From: Bacteroidota bacterium
GTDB lineage: Bacteria > Bacteroidota > Bacteroidia > Chitinophagales > Chitinophagaceae
Assembly: GCA_016868455.1 (NCBI GenBank)
Contig: VGGV01000010.1
Coordinates: 1-64,000 of the forward strand
Direction of reading: 5' to 3'
Length of the DNA stretch: 64,000 bases
Below are positions 36,441 to 45,738 of this stretch, one piece after another; within the stretch, counting starts at the first letter, position 1, and each line of letters begins with the position of its first letter. The notes below the pieces were generated by a model. It saw only the letters and a list, made by a program, of their open reading frames with translations, did no database searches and was not told where the DNA came from. Both the position numbers and the translations under genes were made by a program.

Positions 36441-36725
36441 TGTCTGTTGCCATTGCTAAGTGGCGGCATTGTAACTATTAAAACTTTTGCCGGTATAAAT
36501 CAATCCCTGCTGTGCATTGGCGCTGATCCATCCCTCCAGTATTACACAACTGTCAAGTATGATACTGATTTTACTGTCGCCGGCTTTGTTTCCTTTAGGT
36601 CCGAAAGCCTCCCATTCTCCAATTCAAAAATCAAATTGACGAAATTCGGGTTTGCCGCAGGGCTTCTGGGACATTGCGGAAAAAAAGAACAGCAAGGCGC
36701 TGCTTACGAAAATAATATGTCTCAT
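36441..36725 (-). pseudogene. Secreted DUF1579-like protein with two in-frame stops, truncated
   Basis: From ATG 36725 there is a signal peptide (MRHIIFVSSALLFFFSAMSQ), then FRQFDF-stop-IGEWEAFGPKGNKAGDSKI in one frame. The TGA at 36624-36626 sits where homologues have Trp (FDFWIGEWE). The frame goes on through ILDSCVILEGWISANAQQG and GKSFNSYNAAT to a TAG at 36456-36458, after which QWQQTWTDNTG, the natural continuation, still follows in frame before the ankyrin fragment begins. Family function unknown. Confidence 0.65.
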
Positions 36726-36808
36726 TACAGTCCGTTTATTATTGCAAGACAGAAAACCAAGGTATTCTTTCAGTCCGCCTGTCAAATAAATTAACCGGCT
36801 AACAAATT

Positions 36809-36847
36809 AAAAAAAGCCGCCCTGTTTTTATCAGAACGGCTTTTTAT
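36809..36847 (-). terminator. Terminator of the Spy-like gene (possibly bidirectional)
   Basis: AAAAAGCCG pairs with CGGCTTTTT around a 17-base loop, with A/T runs on both sides. It lies 18 bp past the stop of the minus-strand gene. Confidence 0.75.
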
Positions 36848-36864
36848 TATTAACTGGGCTGCCG

Positions 36865-37287
36865 CTATTTATTACTGCCTGCGCCCGGAGGAGGGCCGCC
36901 GCCACCAGGAGGTCTTTGCGGACGCATGGAAGGTGCAATCTTTTCTTTCCATATCTCATATTCATCCCTGGTGAGTACGGCTTTCAGAATTTCATTCTGG
37001 GCTTCAGAAAATTTTTTCATTTCCTCCTGTATCTTTTCCCTGTCGAAATTGCCCCCCGCCATCAGTTCCTGCCGTTTGGCATCCTGGGCTCTATAAAGCG
37101 CTGTAAGCGCCGTGTCGAGCATGGCAAGTTTAGAGGCATCGAGCTTAAAAGCGCTGTCAAGCTTATGATGAATGGCTGCCGCCTTTTCTTCAGGTGTCCG
37201 TCGCTGAAATCCGCCGCTTCCGGGCTGGGCTGAAGTAATAACAGCCAGGTTAAATAGGGTTATTACTGCTAAACCGAGTTTTTTCAT
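36865..37287 (-). CDS. Spy/CpxP-like periplasmic protein
   Basis: 140 residues with signal peptide (LFNLAVITSAQP). The mature part is helical and charged (RRTPEEKAAAIHHKLDSAF, KFSEAQNEILKAVLTRDEYEIW), like Spy/LTXXQ-type chaperones, and ends in a Pro/Gly-rich tail. A periplasmic chaperone or metal-stress role is inferred only from the fold type. Confidence 0.65.
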   Translation of the reverse strand: MKKLGLAVITLFNLAVITSAQPGSGGFQRRTPEEKAAAIHHKLDSAFKLDASKLAMLDTALTALYRAQDAKRQELMAGGNFDREKIQEEMKKFSEAQNEILKAVLTRDEYEIWKEKIAPSMRPQRPPGGGGPPPGAGSNK

Positions 37288-37432
37288 TGTCTGTTTTTAT
37301 GATTGTTTAAAGGATCATAAGACTTATGACGTCAACAGACAAAAATTCGTTCGGCCGGTTACAGATTTTTTTTGAACTGCCCGTTTTGGCAGAACTCAAG
37401 TATCTTGCACTCCCTGAATTAATTTTGACTTT

Positions 37433-37960
37433 ATGGAATACAGTAAACTTGTTGCCGTAACCGGGTTGCCGGGATTGTTTGAACTGATAAACAGCAAAAC
37501 CGACGGGGCTATTGTCCGGTCGCTTGAAGATACATCCACCCGGTTTGTATCCGGCCGGATTCATAGCTTTACTCACCTTGAAAGTATTGAGATTTATACT
37601 ATACGGGAAAATGTAAACCTTGCGGAAGTGCTGAAAGCCATGGATAAGGTGGGACTGAAATTACCCGATGAAAAGGATTCCGCTGCAGTAAAAAAATATT
37701 TTGAGAAAGTGTATCCCGATATGGATTTTGAAAGGGTGTATGCCAGCGATATGAAAAAAATGGTGAAATGGTTTGAGATACTTAAGAAGAATAATGTTGA
37801 AATAAAACTGACCGAAGAACCGGAACAGGAAGAACCTATGACGGCAGAACCGGTGATTGAGCAGGCTGAAGACCAACCTCCAAAAAAATCAGATGTTAAA
37901 AAGAAAGCAGAAGCTGCTGAACCAAAAAAGAAAACAACAGGAAGGAAGAAAAAAGAATAA
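37433..37960 (+). CDS. DUF5606 protein with Lys-rich tail
   Basis: 175 residues. The N-terminal 135 residues match the Bacteroidota DUF5606 family: YSKLVAVTGLPGLFELINSK, GAIVRSLEDTSTRFVSGR, SIEIYTIRENVNLAEV and the helix DMKKMVKWFEILKKNNVE. The last 40 residues are Lys/Glu/Ala/Pro-rich and probably disordered. Function unknown. It lies 87 bp upstream of the M3 peptidase gene on the same strand. Confidence 0.82.
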   Translation: MEYSKLVAVTGLPGLFELINSKTDGAIVRSLEDTSTRFVSGRIHSFTHLESIEIYTIRENVNLAEVLKAMDKVGLKLPDEKDSAAVKKYFEKVYPDMDFERVYASDMKKMVKWFEILKKNNVEIKLTEEPEQEEPMTAEPVIEQAEDQPPKKSDVKKKAEAAEPKKKTTGRKKKE

Positions 37961-38047
37961 TCAGCTATCAGCAAATTTAATAATGTGCTAATGAGCCCTG
38001 CCCCCAAGATACCTCATTGGCACATTATCTTGTTATCAAATTATTTT

Positions 38048-39772
38048 ATGAAGAATTACAGCGCCGAAATAGAAAAACTGCCCAGGAAATTTTTGCCAAA
38101 AGATTTTACAATTACCGACTGGAAAGGCCTGGAGCCTTTTTTTAAAGATCTGGAAGAAAGAAGTATTACATCTGCCGCAGTGCTTGAACAATGGATGAAA
38201 GACGCCAGTGAGCTGGAAGCCGCTGTAAGCGAAGATGCCTGCTGGCGCCAGATAAAAATGACCTGTGACACTGAAAACAAAGAGCTGGAGCAGGCTTTTA
38301 CATTCTTCATGATGGAAATACAGCCGAAAATTCAGCCTTATTCCGACAGGCTGAATAAAAAGCTGATGGAATGCCCTTTTACAAAAGAGCTTGACAGGGA
38401 AAAATATTTTACCTACCTGAGAACTGTTAAAAAGAACATTGACCTGTTCCGGGAAGAAAACATCCCCCTGCAGGCAGAGCTGAATGTGCTGCAGCAGCAA
38501 TTTGGTGTTATTTCCGGAAAAATGACAGTAGAAGTTAGCGGTCAGGAATATACTTTACAACAGGCGGCAAAATTCCTTGAGGACCCGGACAGGAAACTGA
38601 GGGAAGAAGTGTATCACAAAATCAACAGCCGGAGGCTGCAGGATAAAAAACAGTTGAATGATCTGTTTACCGCTTTGGTACAAAAACGCAACCTGGTGGC
38701 TTTGAATGCCGGTTTTGCCAATTACCGTGATTTCCGTTTTAAAGAACTGGGCCGGTTTGATTATACCAAAGAAGACTGCTATCAATTTCACGAAGCGGTA
38801 AAGCAGCATGTGATGCCACTGGTAAATCAGATCTATGAAATCAAAAAGAAAAAACTGGGGCTTGATGAGCTGCGTCCGTGGGATGTGGAGGCCGAACCTG
38901 CCGGTACACAACCGCTTCGCCCTTTTAAAACAGGTGAGGAACTGACACAAAAAACCATTGAATGTTTGGAAAGACTGAAGCCCTTTTTTGCAGATTGCCT
39001 GCGCAGGATGAAAGCTATGGGCCATCTGGATCTGGAAAGCCGTAAAGGGAAAGCGCCGGGCGGATATAACTGTCCGCTGGCCGAAAGCGGTGCCCCCTTT
39101 ATTTTTATGAATGCTGCCGGAACCCTGGACGATGTAACAACGATGGTACATGAAGGGGGCCACGCCATTCATTCTTTTCTGGCCCATCACCTTGAACTCA
39201 ACGGTTTTAAAGAATATCCCACTGAAATAGCTGAAGTGGCCAGTATGGCCATGGAGCTTTTCAGTATGAATCACTGGGAGGTGTTTTTTGAAAATGCAGA
39301 AGAGTTAAAAAGAGCCAAGGAGCAACAACTGGAAAGAGTGATTACCATATTCCCATGGATAGCTGCAATTGATAAATTCCAGCATTGGGGATATGAAAAT
39401 CCCGGCCATACAGAAGAAGAAAGAACATCACAGTGGATGATAATTATGGATGAATTTACTTCTCCGGTTATTGATTTCAGCGGACTGGATGAATACCGCC
39501 GTTTTGGCTGGCAACGACAGCTGCACCTGTATGAGGTACCGTTCTATTATATTGAATATGGCATCGCTCAGTTGGGAGCCATTGGGTTATGGCAACAGTA
39601 CAGGCAAAACCCCGCAAATGCAATTAATAAGTTTATAACAACTTTGGAAAAAGGGGGGACTAAAACCCTGCCAGAGTTGTTTAAAAACGCTGGTTTACAA
39701 TTTGATTTCTCTCCGGTATATATAAAACAGCTGATGTTATTTGTTAAAAGAGAACTGGAATGTCTTAACTAA
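38048..39772 (+). CDS. M3-family oligoendopeptidase
   Basis: 574 residues from the ATG at 38048 (MKNYSAEIEKLPRKFLP); an upstream GTG/ATG frame is AT-poor leader. The zinc motif is HEGGH in TTMVHEGGHAIHSFL, with the downstream Glu in EYPTEIAEVASMAMELF. The C-terminal QLHLYEVPFYYIEYGIAQLGA is typical of PepF-like enzymes. It has no signal peptide, so it probably degrades peptides in the cytoplasm. Confidence 0.93.
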   Translation: MKNYSAEIEKLPRKFLPKDFTITDWKGLEPFFKDLEERSITSAAVLEQWMKDASELEAAVSEDACWRQIKMTCDTENKELEQAFTFFMMEIQPKIQPYSDRLNKKLMECPFTKELDREKYFTYLRTVKKNIDLFREENIPLQAELNVLQQQFGVISGKMTVEVSGQEYTLQQAAKFLEDPDRKLREEVYHKINSRRLQDKKQLNDLFTALVQKRNLVALNAGFANYRDFRFKELGRFDYTKEDCYQFHEAVKQHVMPLVNQIYEIKKKKLGLDELRPWDVEAEPAGTQPLRPFKTGEELTQKTIECLERLKPFFADCLRRMKAMGHLDLESRKGKAPGGYNCPLAESGAPFIFMNAAGTLDDVTTMVHEGGHAIHSFLAHHLELNGFKEYPTEIAEVASMAMELFSMNHWEVFFENAEELKRAKEQQLERVITIFPWIAAIDKFQHWGYENPGHTEEERTSQWMIIMDEFTSPVIDFSGLDEYRRFGWQRQLHLYEVPFYYIEYGIAQLGAIGLWQQYRQNPANAINKFITTLEKGGTKTLPELFKNAGLQFDFSPVYIKQLMLFVKRELECLN

Positions 39773-39918
39773 AATACCCCAAAAGTGGGATGCCTCAAAT
39801 TTGGAAGTATGCACGGCGAGTCCCTATTTTTGATTCAGAAACAACAAGTATTTAAATATACTTCAAAATACTTACTACGTTACACCTTCGTAGTATAAAG
39901 TAGCTACTAATCAGAGCC

Positions 39919-40017
39919 TTAACCAAAAAGTCCCGGTGTTTCCACATCGGGGCTTTGTTTTTTCGGGGTTTTGTAGCTCCAGTTGAGGAACCCTGCCTGA
40001 ATATAGTATGACTGCAT
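39919..40017 (-). other. Short frame resembling an outer-membrane protein tail; also hairpin
   Basis: A 32-codon frame reads MQSYYIQAGFLNWSYKTPKK and ends PDVETPGLFG-stop. Aromatic-rich strand residues suggest the end of a beta-barrel protein, but the frame is very short and may be chance. It overlaps a hairpin (CCCGGTG / CATCGGGG at 39932-39952) followed on the plus strand by CTTTGTTTTTT, which could serve as terminator for the M3 peptidase gene. The remaining part of the 264-bp gap has nothing clear. Confidence 0.3.
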
Positions 40018-40036
40018 AATTATCAGCCGGAAAATC

Positions 40037-40471
40037 CTACCGGCAATCCCTGCAAAGCCCTTCCACAACAACCTCTACCTGTTCAGCAGTATAGTCTTTG
40101 GGTAATTTTATTTCGGGGGTAACCACATCATCCAGGCAATACGTCTTTTTACAATTGGTGCAAACAAAATGTACATGATGGTCGTGGTGGTGGCCATCTG
40201 AACATGCATCCTTGCAAAGCGCATAACGGATGGAATTATCTGCTGTAGGAATAGTATGTATGATGCCTTTCTCAACAAAGGTTTGAAGGGTTCGGTAAAC
40301 AGTTACCCGGTCAAATTTTTCCCCAGCCTTCTTTTCGATATCGCCATGGGCAAGGGCGCCTGTTTGTTCGAGGAAAAGCTGTAAGATTTTTTTCCTGCTT
40401 TCAGTAATGCTCAGGTTGTTTTTCTTCAGGGTTCTGGCTATAGCTGCTTCGGTGTTTGTACCTGTATCCAT
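40037..40471 (-). CDS. Fur-family transcriptional regulator
   Basis: 144 residues with winged helix (SITESRKKILQLFLEQTGAL, FDRVTVYRTLQTFVEKG) and a metal site region HHHDHHVHFVCTNCKKTYC plus the terminal CRDC, i.e. the two structural-zinc CxxC pairs. Whether it is Fur, Zur or PerR cannot be told. It follows the SCO gene by 2 bp on the same strand and faces a MerC-like gene beyond it, which suggests metal homeostasis. Confidence 0.9.
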   Translation of the reverse strand: MDTGTNTEAAIARTLKKNNLSITESRKKILQLFLEQTGALAHGDIEKKAGEKFDRVTVYRTLQTFVEKGIIHTIPTADNSIRYALCKDACSDGHHHDHHVHFVCTNCKKTYCLDDVVTPEIKLPKDYTAEQVEVVVEGLCRDCR

Positions 40472-40473
40472 AT

Positions 40474-41115
40474 TTAGTTAGCTTCTCTTTTAATGATGTT
40501 TTCAAAATCCTCTTTTAGCAATTTCTTTGCCTTTTTAATCAGTGTTTGAACCTCGCTTTCTTTCAGCCCGTCATAAATGTAACGAACATCCCCGCTTTTA
40601 TCCACCAGCGCCCAGAATTGGGTATGCAGAAAATCATCATCTATGCTTTTCAGGTTATTGGCCGGGTCATCAATCGTATAACTTGCTCTGGCCATATTGT
40701 ATAAGCTGTCTTTTCTGCCTGTGAGGAAAACCCATTTCCTTGTATCCACATTCATTGAATCGGCATATTTCTTTATCTGGGCCACTGAGTCTGTCACCGG
40801 ATCGCAGGTATGTGAAAGAATGAGAAAATCTTTTTCATTCTTTAAAGCTTCGTATACCAGCCGCATATTATTATTCATTTTAGGGCAAATGCCTTTGCAG
40901 GTGGTAAAAAAGTATTCTGCCACATATACTTTACCCGCCATATCCCGGTCTGTTACCGGCAGGCCATCCTGGTTGGTAAATGAAAAAGATTTTACGGAAT
41001 TGACAGGCGCCACCTTTTTTTTATCAAAGCCGGGAATCAATTTAGTGAGAACGAAATAGAATACCAGAACCAGCACTGTAAAAAAACCTGTATAAATCCA
41101 GCCTTTCTTTGACAT
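40474..41115 (-). CDS. SCO1/SenC-family copper/redox protein
   Basis: 213 residues with an N-terminal TM anchor. The thioredoxin-like fold carries the copper site CKGIC in EYFFTTCKGICPKMN and the distal His in DDFLHTQFWALVD. SCO proteins deliver copper to cytochrome oxidase CuA or act as thiol reductases. It is the first gene of a two-gene unit with the Fur-like regulator. Confidence 0.92.
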   Translation of the reverse strand: MSKKGWIYTGFFTVLVLVFYFVLTKLIPGFDKKKVAPVNSVKSFSFTNQDGLPVTDRDMAGKVYVAEYFFTTCKGICPKMNNNMRLVYEALKNEKDFLILSHTCDPVTDSVAQIKKYADSMNVDTRKWVFLTGRKDSLYNMARASYTIDDPANNLKSIDDDFLHTQFWALVDKSGDVRYIYDGLKESEVQTLIKKAKKLLKEDFENIIKREAN

Positions 41116-41159
41116 TGTATTCAGTTATCGGGCAAAGTTAACATCCGCTGGTTTTTGAT

Positions 41160-41190
41160 TTTGCAACAATGTTGCTTTTTAATATTTTTG
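41160..41190 (+). promoter_or_regulatory. Bacteroidota-type promoter of the merC-like gene
   Basis: TTTG at 41160-41163 and TATTTTTG at 41183-41190 are separated by 19 bp. The -7 box ends only 10 bp before the ATG, so the transcript would have almost no leader. Confidence 0.7.
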
Positions 41191-41200
41191 ACCTCTTTTT

Positions 41201-41593
41201 ATGAAACTGCATATCAACTGGGATGCCTTGGGAATAGGGGCTTCGCTGGCCTGCGCCATCCATTGCGCCCTTCTGCCGCTTTTTTTAAGCAGCCTGCCAT
41301 TATTTGGCATTAATATTATAAACAATATTGCCTTTGAAGTGGGTATGATAGTCCTCGCCTTCTGCATCGGGGCCTGGTCATTTTTCCATGGGTACAGGCG
41401 GCACCATCACAGCCCTGCCCCTTTTTTGATCTTTGCTGCAGGATTTTCGCTGCTGGTATTTAAACAGGTATTTCATGAACACCAGTTGTGGTTACTGATC
41501 CCGGGTGTTATGCTCATCATTACAGCACATATATCAAACTACCGCTCCTGCCGGTTGCACAATCATGCCCATGCCGATGATTGCAATCATTAG
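41201..41593 (+). CDS. MerC-domain membrane protein
   Basis: 130 residues with four TM helices. The MerC pattern is IGASLACAIHCALLPLF with the first Cys pair (C-x3-C), FHGYRRHHH and a His-rich end (HNHAHADDCNH). MerC proteins import mercuric ions, but most Bacteroidota members lie outside mer operons and may move other soft metals. It is divergent from SCO and Fur, which supports a metal role. Confidence 0.85.
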   Translation: MKLHINWDALGIGASLACAIHCALLPLFLSSLPLFGINIINNIAFEVGMIVLAFCIGAWSFFHGYRRHHHSPAPFLIFAAGFSLLVFKQVFHEHQLWLLIPGVMLIITAHISNYRSCRLHNHAHADDCNH

Positions 41594-41705
41594 CCCGCTG
41601 TTCCCTGAAGGGGCTCGGGTAAATAACTACTTTCATAAACTTAACCTTCTTCAAAAAAAGAAACATCCATCATCCTGCTTAACTTACCGGCATAAATTGC
41701 TTGTT

Positions 41706-42149
41706 ATGAAAAGACTTTTTGCTGTTCTTTCATTCTTTATTTCGGCAAATCTTGCTGCCCAGTCAAAACCAGCCCGTCCGGCAAGCGGGGATGAGGCCGC
41801 CATAGTCCGGTTATTGGAAGAACAAAACAATGCGTGGAACCGAGGCGATATTGAAAGTTTTATGAAAGGCTACTGGGAAAGTGACTCGCTGATGTTTGTG
41901 GGCAAAAGCGGGGTTACATATGGCTGGATGAATACCCTGAACAATTATAAAAAAGGTTATCCCGATACTGCCGCTATGGGCAAGTTGACCACTACCAATA
42001 TCAAGGTGAAGCGTTTGTCAAAAAAATATTATTTTATTGTGGGAAAATGGTACCTGAAGCGAAGCATAGGGGATGTAAGCGGCCATTATAATCTGCTGAT
42101 GGAGAAAATAAACGGCCGCTGGGTCATTGTCGCCGATCACAGCAGCTGA
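41706..42149 (+). CDS. SnoaL/DUF4440-like secreted protein
   Basis: 147 residues from the ATG at 41706, with signal peptide ending ANLAAQ. The NTF2-like fold is indicated by ASGDEAAIVRLLEEQNNAWN, GDIESFMKGYWES, then strands LMFVG and HYNLLMEKINGRWVIVADHSS. Such domains are often small enzymes or binding proteins; no function is assigned. Confidence 0.75.
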   Translation: MKRLFAVLSFFISANLAAQSKPARPASGDEAAIVRLLEEQNNAWNRGDIESFMKGYWESDSLMFVGKSGVTYGWMNTLNNYKKGYPDTAAMGKLTTTNIKVKRLSKKYYFIVGKWYLKRSIGDVSGHYNLLMEKINGRWVIVADHSS

Positions 42150-42152
42150 CTG

Positions 42153-42380
42153 TTAGCTTTTTTTCCATGTCCTATATAAATAGCGTATCAGTAAAAGCAG
42201 GGTTATTACCATCCCTGCATAAAACAGAATAGTAAAGATGGCCGGCTGACCATGGTTATAGCCCAGTTCATAATAGATGCCGCCGGTTACTCCCGCCATC
42301 AGCCACAGCAGGCCAAAGGAAAGTGATCCAATCACTTTTCGGAGGTATTTTTTTACTTCAGGGTCCCAGCCCCTTTCCAT
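42153..42380 (-). CDS. Small two-TM membrane protein
   Basis: 75 residues with two helices (about 18-35 and 47-67) and a basic end (RYLYRTWKKS). Family not recognised. Its stop is 4 bp from that of the convergent SnoaL-like gene. Confidence 0.65.
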   Translation of the reverse strand: MERGWDPEVKKYLRKVIGSLSFGLLWLMAGVTGGIYYELGYNHGQPAIFTILFYAGMVITLLLLIRYLYRTWKKS

Positions 42381-42435
42381 ACCTGACAGTTCAGGGGCAC
42401 AAGGTAGGTCATTATGCTGCCAAAACCTGCACAGC

Positions 42436-43209
42436 TTAACGAACGAGCAGCAATTTAAAATTCATAGAATCGCCGTTAAACACATTAAAATCCACCGCAT
42501 GGGAAATTCCGTTCACCCTTCCCTGGTCGCTGTGCTGCCAGAAAATCCAGCCCCGGCTGATGCGGGGCTGCTCCGGCTGGTAATAATGTGCCACCCATAG
42601 AGGGTAGCCGTCAAATTCACTTCCGAGATGGCGGTTGTAAAAATCTACGTTGGTGTAGATGATGGGCTTCACCCCGTAGTAGGCTTCTGCAGTCTCAAGC
42701 CAACGTTTGGCTTCTTTACGCAGTTGGGCTGAACCGGTGCCGTTCAGTTGTTCTATATCCAGTACCGGTGGCAGGTCGCCGGGTTCGAGTTCCACTTTAT
42801 CAATAAAATTTTCCGCCTGCATCTTACCGTCTTTGGAGGCAATAAAGAAATGATAAGCCCCCCGGCAGATTCCTGTTTCTTTTAACTTCTTCCAGTTGCG
42901 TTTAAAGCGGGGATCTGTATTCCCAATACCCTCTGTCGCCTTGATGAATGCAAAGCCCAACCGGATATTTTTCACTTTCATCGCTTTTACCTCATCCCAG
43001 GCAATGGTGCTCTGGTATTTGGAAACATCAATACCATGAATGGAATAATTTTCGGGGATGCTGATGCCAAATTCGGGGTATCGGGTAAACTTAGCTTTAC
43101 GGTAAGCTAATTTTTGGGGCAGGATCCAGATACCAACCACTGCTGCAATAGCAGCAACAGTCATGAAAACAATTCGTTTTAACAGCTTTTTCCGGCGGCG
43201 GGATGGCAT
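42436..43209 (-). CDS. GH25 lysozyme, membrane anchored
   Basis: 257 residues with a basic start and TM anchor (residues 11-27). The GH25 barrel shows IHGIDVSKYQSTIAWDEV, FAFIKATEG, GAYHFFIAS, the catalytic PVLDIEQ and IFWQHSDQGRV near the end. It hydrolyses the MurNAc-GlcNAc bond. Ser/Pro appendages are absent, so this is a minimal single-domain enzyme. Confidence 0.93.
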   Translation of the reverse strand: MPSRRRKKLLKRIVFMTVAAIAAVVGIWILPQKLAYRKAKFTRYPEFGISIPENYSIHGIDVSKYQSTIAWDEVKAMKVKNIRLGFAFIKATEGIGNTDPRFKRNWKKLKETGICRGAYHFFIASKDGKMQAENFIDKVELEPGDLPPVLDIEQLNGTGSAQLRKEAKRWLETAEAYYGVKPIIYTNVDFYNRHLGSEFDGYPLWVAHYYQPEQPRISRGWIFWQHSDQGRVNGISHAVDFNVFNGDSMNFKLLLVR

Positions 43210-43278
43210 ATAGCGGGGGCAGGTAAAGGCCTGCTGAACAAAAATAAAACTGCTCTTTAAAGTATTTTGTTAATTCAC

Positions 43279-45633
43279 TTATTCTATAATCCTCAGCTTG
43301 GCATAATTCAGCATAATCTTTTTCTCCCCATTGTGCTCAAAATTTACAGTGGCGATGGGATTGTGAGCGGCCCCCTCCATTTTAATCACTTCGCCAAAAC
43401 CGAATTTTTGATGTTCTACTTTTTGCCCTGTTTGTAAATTAGATGTATCGCTTGCCACAAAATCAGCTGAAGGGGTATGTTCTACTGCTTTTGGATGAGT
43501 GGTTTTAGGCTGCAGGTAAAAGGGGCCTTGTTTTTTCCCGGATGCGGGGTTATATTTTTTTTCTTCCTCCTGAACATCTCCATAAAACGAGTTGCCCCAA
43601 CCCTTCATCCGGTTGAACCCACTCGCCCCTCCCCATTTACTACTACCCTGGTTTCCGGTTCCTCCGCCTGCAAAACTTCGGTCCAAATATTGTTCCGGTA
43701 TCTCTTCTATAAACCGGCTCGGATCATTTTGCACCAGCTGGCCAAACCGGTACCGGGCATTGGCATAAGTGACCCACAGTCTTTCTTTCGCTCTGGTGAT
43801 CACCACATAAAACAACCTTCTTTCTTCTTCTAATTCCTCTCTTGTATTAATGGAAAGTGCATTGGGAAAAAGCATTTCTTCCAGCCCGGCGGCGAAAACA
43901 CAACTGAACTCAAGCCCTTTTGCCGAGTGGATGGTCATCAGTTTCACCGTATCCGCATCGGGGTTCTTTTCATCGGCATCCGTTAATAATGTTATCTGCT
44001 GAAGATACGAAGCCAAACTTTTATCTACCAGTTCTCCTTCTTCAGTATCCGGGCTTTCAGTCCATTCTTTAATAGAGTTCAATAACTCCTGTATGTTTTC
44101 ATAGCGCGGCACTCCTTCGGTGCTTTTATCATTGAATAATTCTTTTACCAGTCCTGTTTGCTTGCCCACATGAAAAGCCACTTCATAAGCATTTTGCTTC
44201 GCCAGCATGCTGGCAAAACTTTTTATCATGATGACAAAATCATCAAGGGCAGAGAGGGTACCTGCTTTAAAACCATATTTAGCTGCATTCTCCAGCACTT
44301 CCCATACGCTGATATTATTTTCATTGGCTGCCAGTATCAGCTTGTCAATGGTTGTTTTTCCTATTCCCCGAGCAGGATAATTGATGATGCGCTTTAAAGC
44401 TTCTTCATCTTTAGGGTTAACAACCAATCGCAGATAAGCAACCAGGTCCTTTATTTCCTTTCGCTGGTAAAAGCTGATGCCGCCGTAGATGGTATAAGCA
44501 ATGCCCATTCTTCTGAGCGCTTCTTCAAAAGCACGGCTTTGTGCATTGGTTCGGTACAAAATGGCACAGTCTTTATTGCTGTAGTGATTGCGGAGCTTTT
44601 GTTCCTGTATGCTGTCGGCAACAAATTTTCCTTCATCATTATCCGTCATTGTCCGTACCAGCTTTATTTTTTCTCCTTCCCTGTTTTCAGTGAAAAGCAC
44701 TTTTTCAATCTGGCCCTTGTTGTTCTTTATCACTTCGTTGGCCACATGCAGGATACTTTTGGTGCTGCGGTAGTTCTGCTCCAGCTTTACAATCTTTACC
44801 TCATCATAATCTTTTCTGAACTGCAGGATATTCTGGATGGTGGCCCCGCGGAAACTGTAAATACTCTGTGCATCATCGCCTACCACACATACATTTTCAT
44901 GCATGGCGCCCAGCAACTTTATTATTTCATACTGTGCGGGATTGGTATCCTGGTACTCATCAATTAATATGTACCTGAACTTTCGCTGGTATTTGGCCAA
45001 TGCCTCCGGTACATTTTTCAGCAGCTCATAGAATTTAAGCAGCAGATCGTCAAAATCCATCGCACCGTTTTTAAAACAGCGCCTTACATAAGCTTCATAA
45101 ATCTGACCGATGGCCGGGCGGTTGGCCCGCATATCTTCCTGTTGTATGGCATAATCATTCCGGTATTCTGCCGGTCCTACCAGTGCATTCTTCGCAGCCG
45201 AAATACGGTTGTAAACGATGTTGGGTTTATAATGCTTATCGTCCAGGTTCAGTTCGTAGATAACGGTCTTCACCACACTTTTGGCATCATCCGTATCGTA
45301 AATAGTGAAGTGGCGGGGGTAACCAATCTTATCTGCTTCAAACCGGAGTATTCTGGCAAACACCGAGTGAAAAGTGCCGATGTATAAATTCCTGGCTTCA
45401 CCGTTGCCTAAAATTTTTTCCACCCTTTCCTTCATTTCCTTTGCGGCCTTGTTGGTAAATGTGAGGGCCAGTATATTAAAGGCATCTACCCCGTTAGCCA
45501 TCAGGTGAATAACCCGGGTGGTAAGTACTTTGGTTTTACCACTGCCGGCACCGGCCACAATCATGATGGGACCATCAACATACACTACTGCTTCCCGCTG
45601 CTGCGCATTTAATCCCTGTAAATAATCAATCAT
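43279..45633 (-). CDS. pcrA: UvrD/PcrA-type ATP-dependent DNA helicase
   Basis: 784 residues, full SF1A helicase: start LQGLNAQQREAVVYVDGP, Walker A AGAGSGKT, motif Ia NILALTFTNKAAKEM, DEYQDTNPAQ, GDDAQSIYSFRGA, LEQNYRST, then YARGIGKTTI and motif VI VVITRAKERLW. The C-terminus (LQTGQKVEHQKFGFGEVIKM) is the Tudor-like domain that binds RNA polymerase in PcrA. It acts in excision repair and removal of stalled complexes. Confidence 0.95.
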   Translation of the reverse strand: MIDYLQGLNAQQREAVVYVDGPIMIVAGAGSGKTKVLTTRVIHLMANGVDAFNILALTFTNKAAKEMKERVEKILGNGEARNLYIGTFHSVFARILRFEADKIGYPRHFTIYDTDDAKSVVKTVIYELNLDDKHYKPNIVYNRISAAKNALVGPAEYRNDYAIQQEDMRANRPAIGQIYEAYVRRCFKNGAMDFDDLLLKFYELLKNVPEALAKYQRKFRYILIDEYQDTNPAQYEIIKLLGAMHENVCVVGDDAQSIYSFRGATIQNILQFRKDYDEVKIVKLEQNYRSTKSILHVANEVIKNNKGQIEKVLFTENREGEKIKLVRTMTDNDEGKFVADSIQEQKLRNHYSNKDCAILYRTNAQSRAFEEALRRMGIAYTIYGGISFYQRKEIKDLVAYLRLVVNPKDEEALKRIINYPARGIGKTTIDKLILAANENNISVWEVLENAAKYGFKAGTLSALDDFVIMIKSFASMLAKQNAYEVAFHVGKQTGLVKELFNDKSTEGVPRYENIQELLNSIKEWTESPDTEEGELVDKSLASYLQQITLLTDADEKNPDADTVKLMTIHSAKGLEFSCVFAAGLEEMLFPNALSINTREELEEERRLFYVVITRAKERLWVTYANARYRFGQLVQNDPSRFIEEIPEQYLDRSFAGGGTGNQGSSKWGGASGFNRMKGWGNSFYGDVQEEEKKYNPASGKKQGPFYLQPKTTHPKAVEHTPSADFVASDTSNLQTGQKVEHQKFGFGEVIKMEGAAHNPIATVNFEHNGEKKIMLNYAKLRIIE

Positions 45634-45710
45634 AAGGGTTGCAAGTTACTGGAAGTTCGGGCTGTTTGGCCCACCCCTTTCGAACATTCCCTTATGGCAA
45701 AATGCTACTG

Positions 45711-45726
45711 CCCCTCCCCGGAGGGG
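45711..45726. repeat. Short perfect GC palindrome
   Basis: CCCCTCCCCGGAGGGG lies in the gap between the helicase and acylase genes. The core resembles the family-A palindrome (CCCCTCCGGAGGAGGGG). Confidence 0.5.
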
Positions 45727-45738
45727 ATGGAGATTCCA

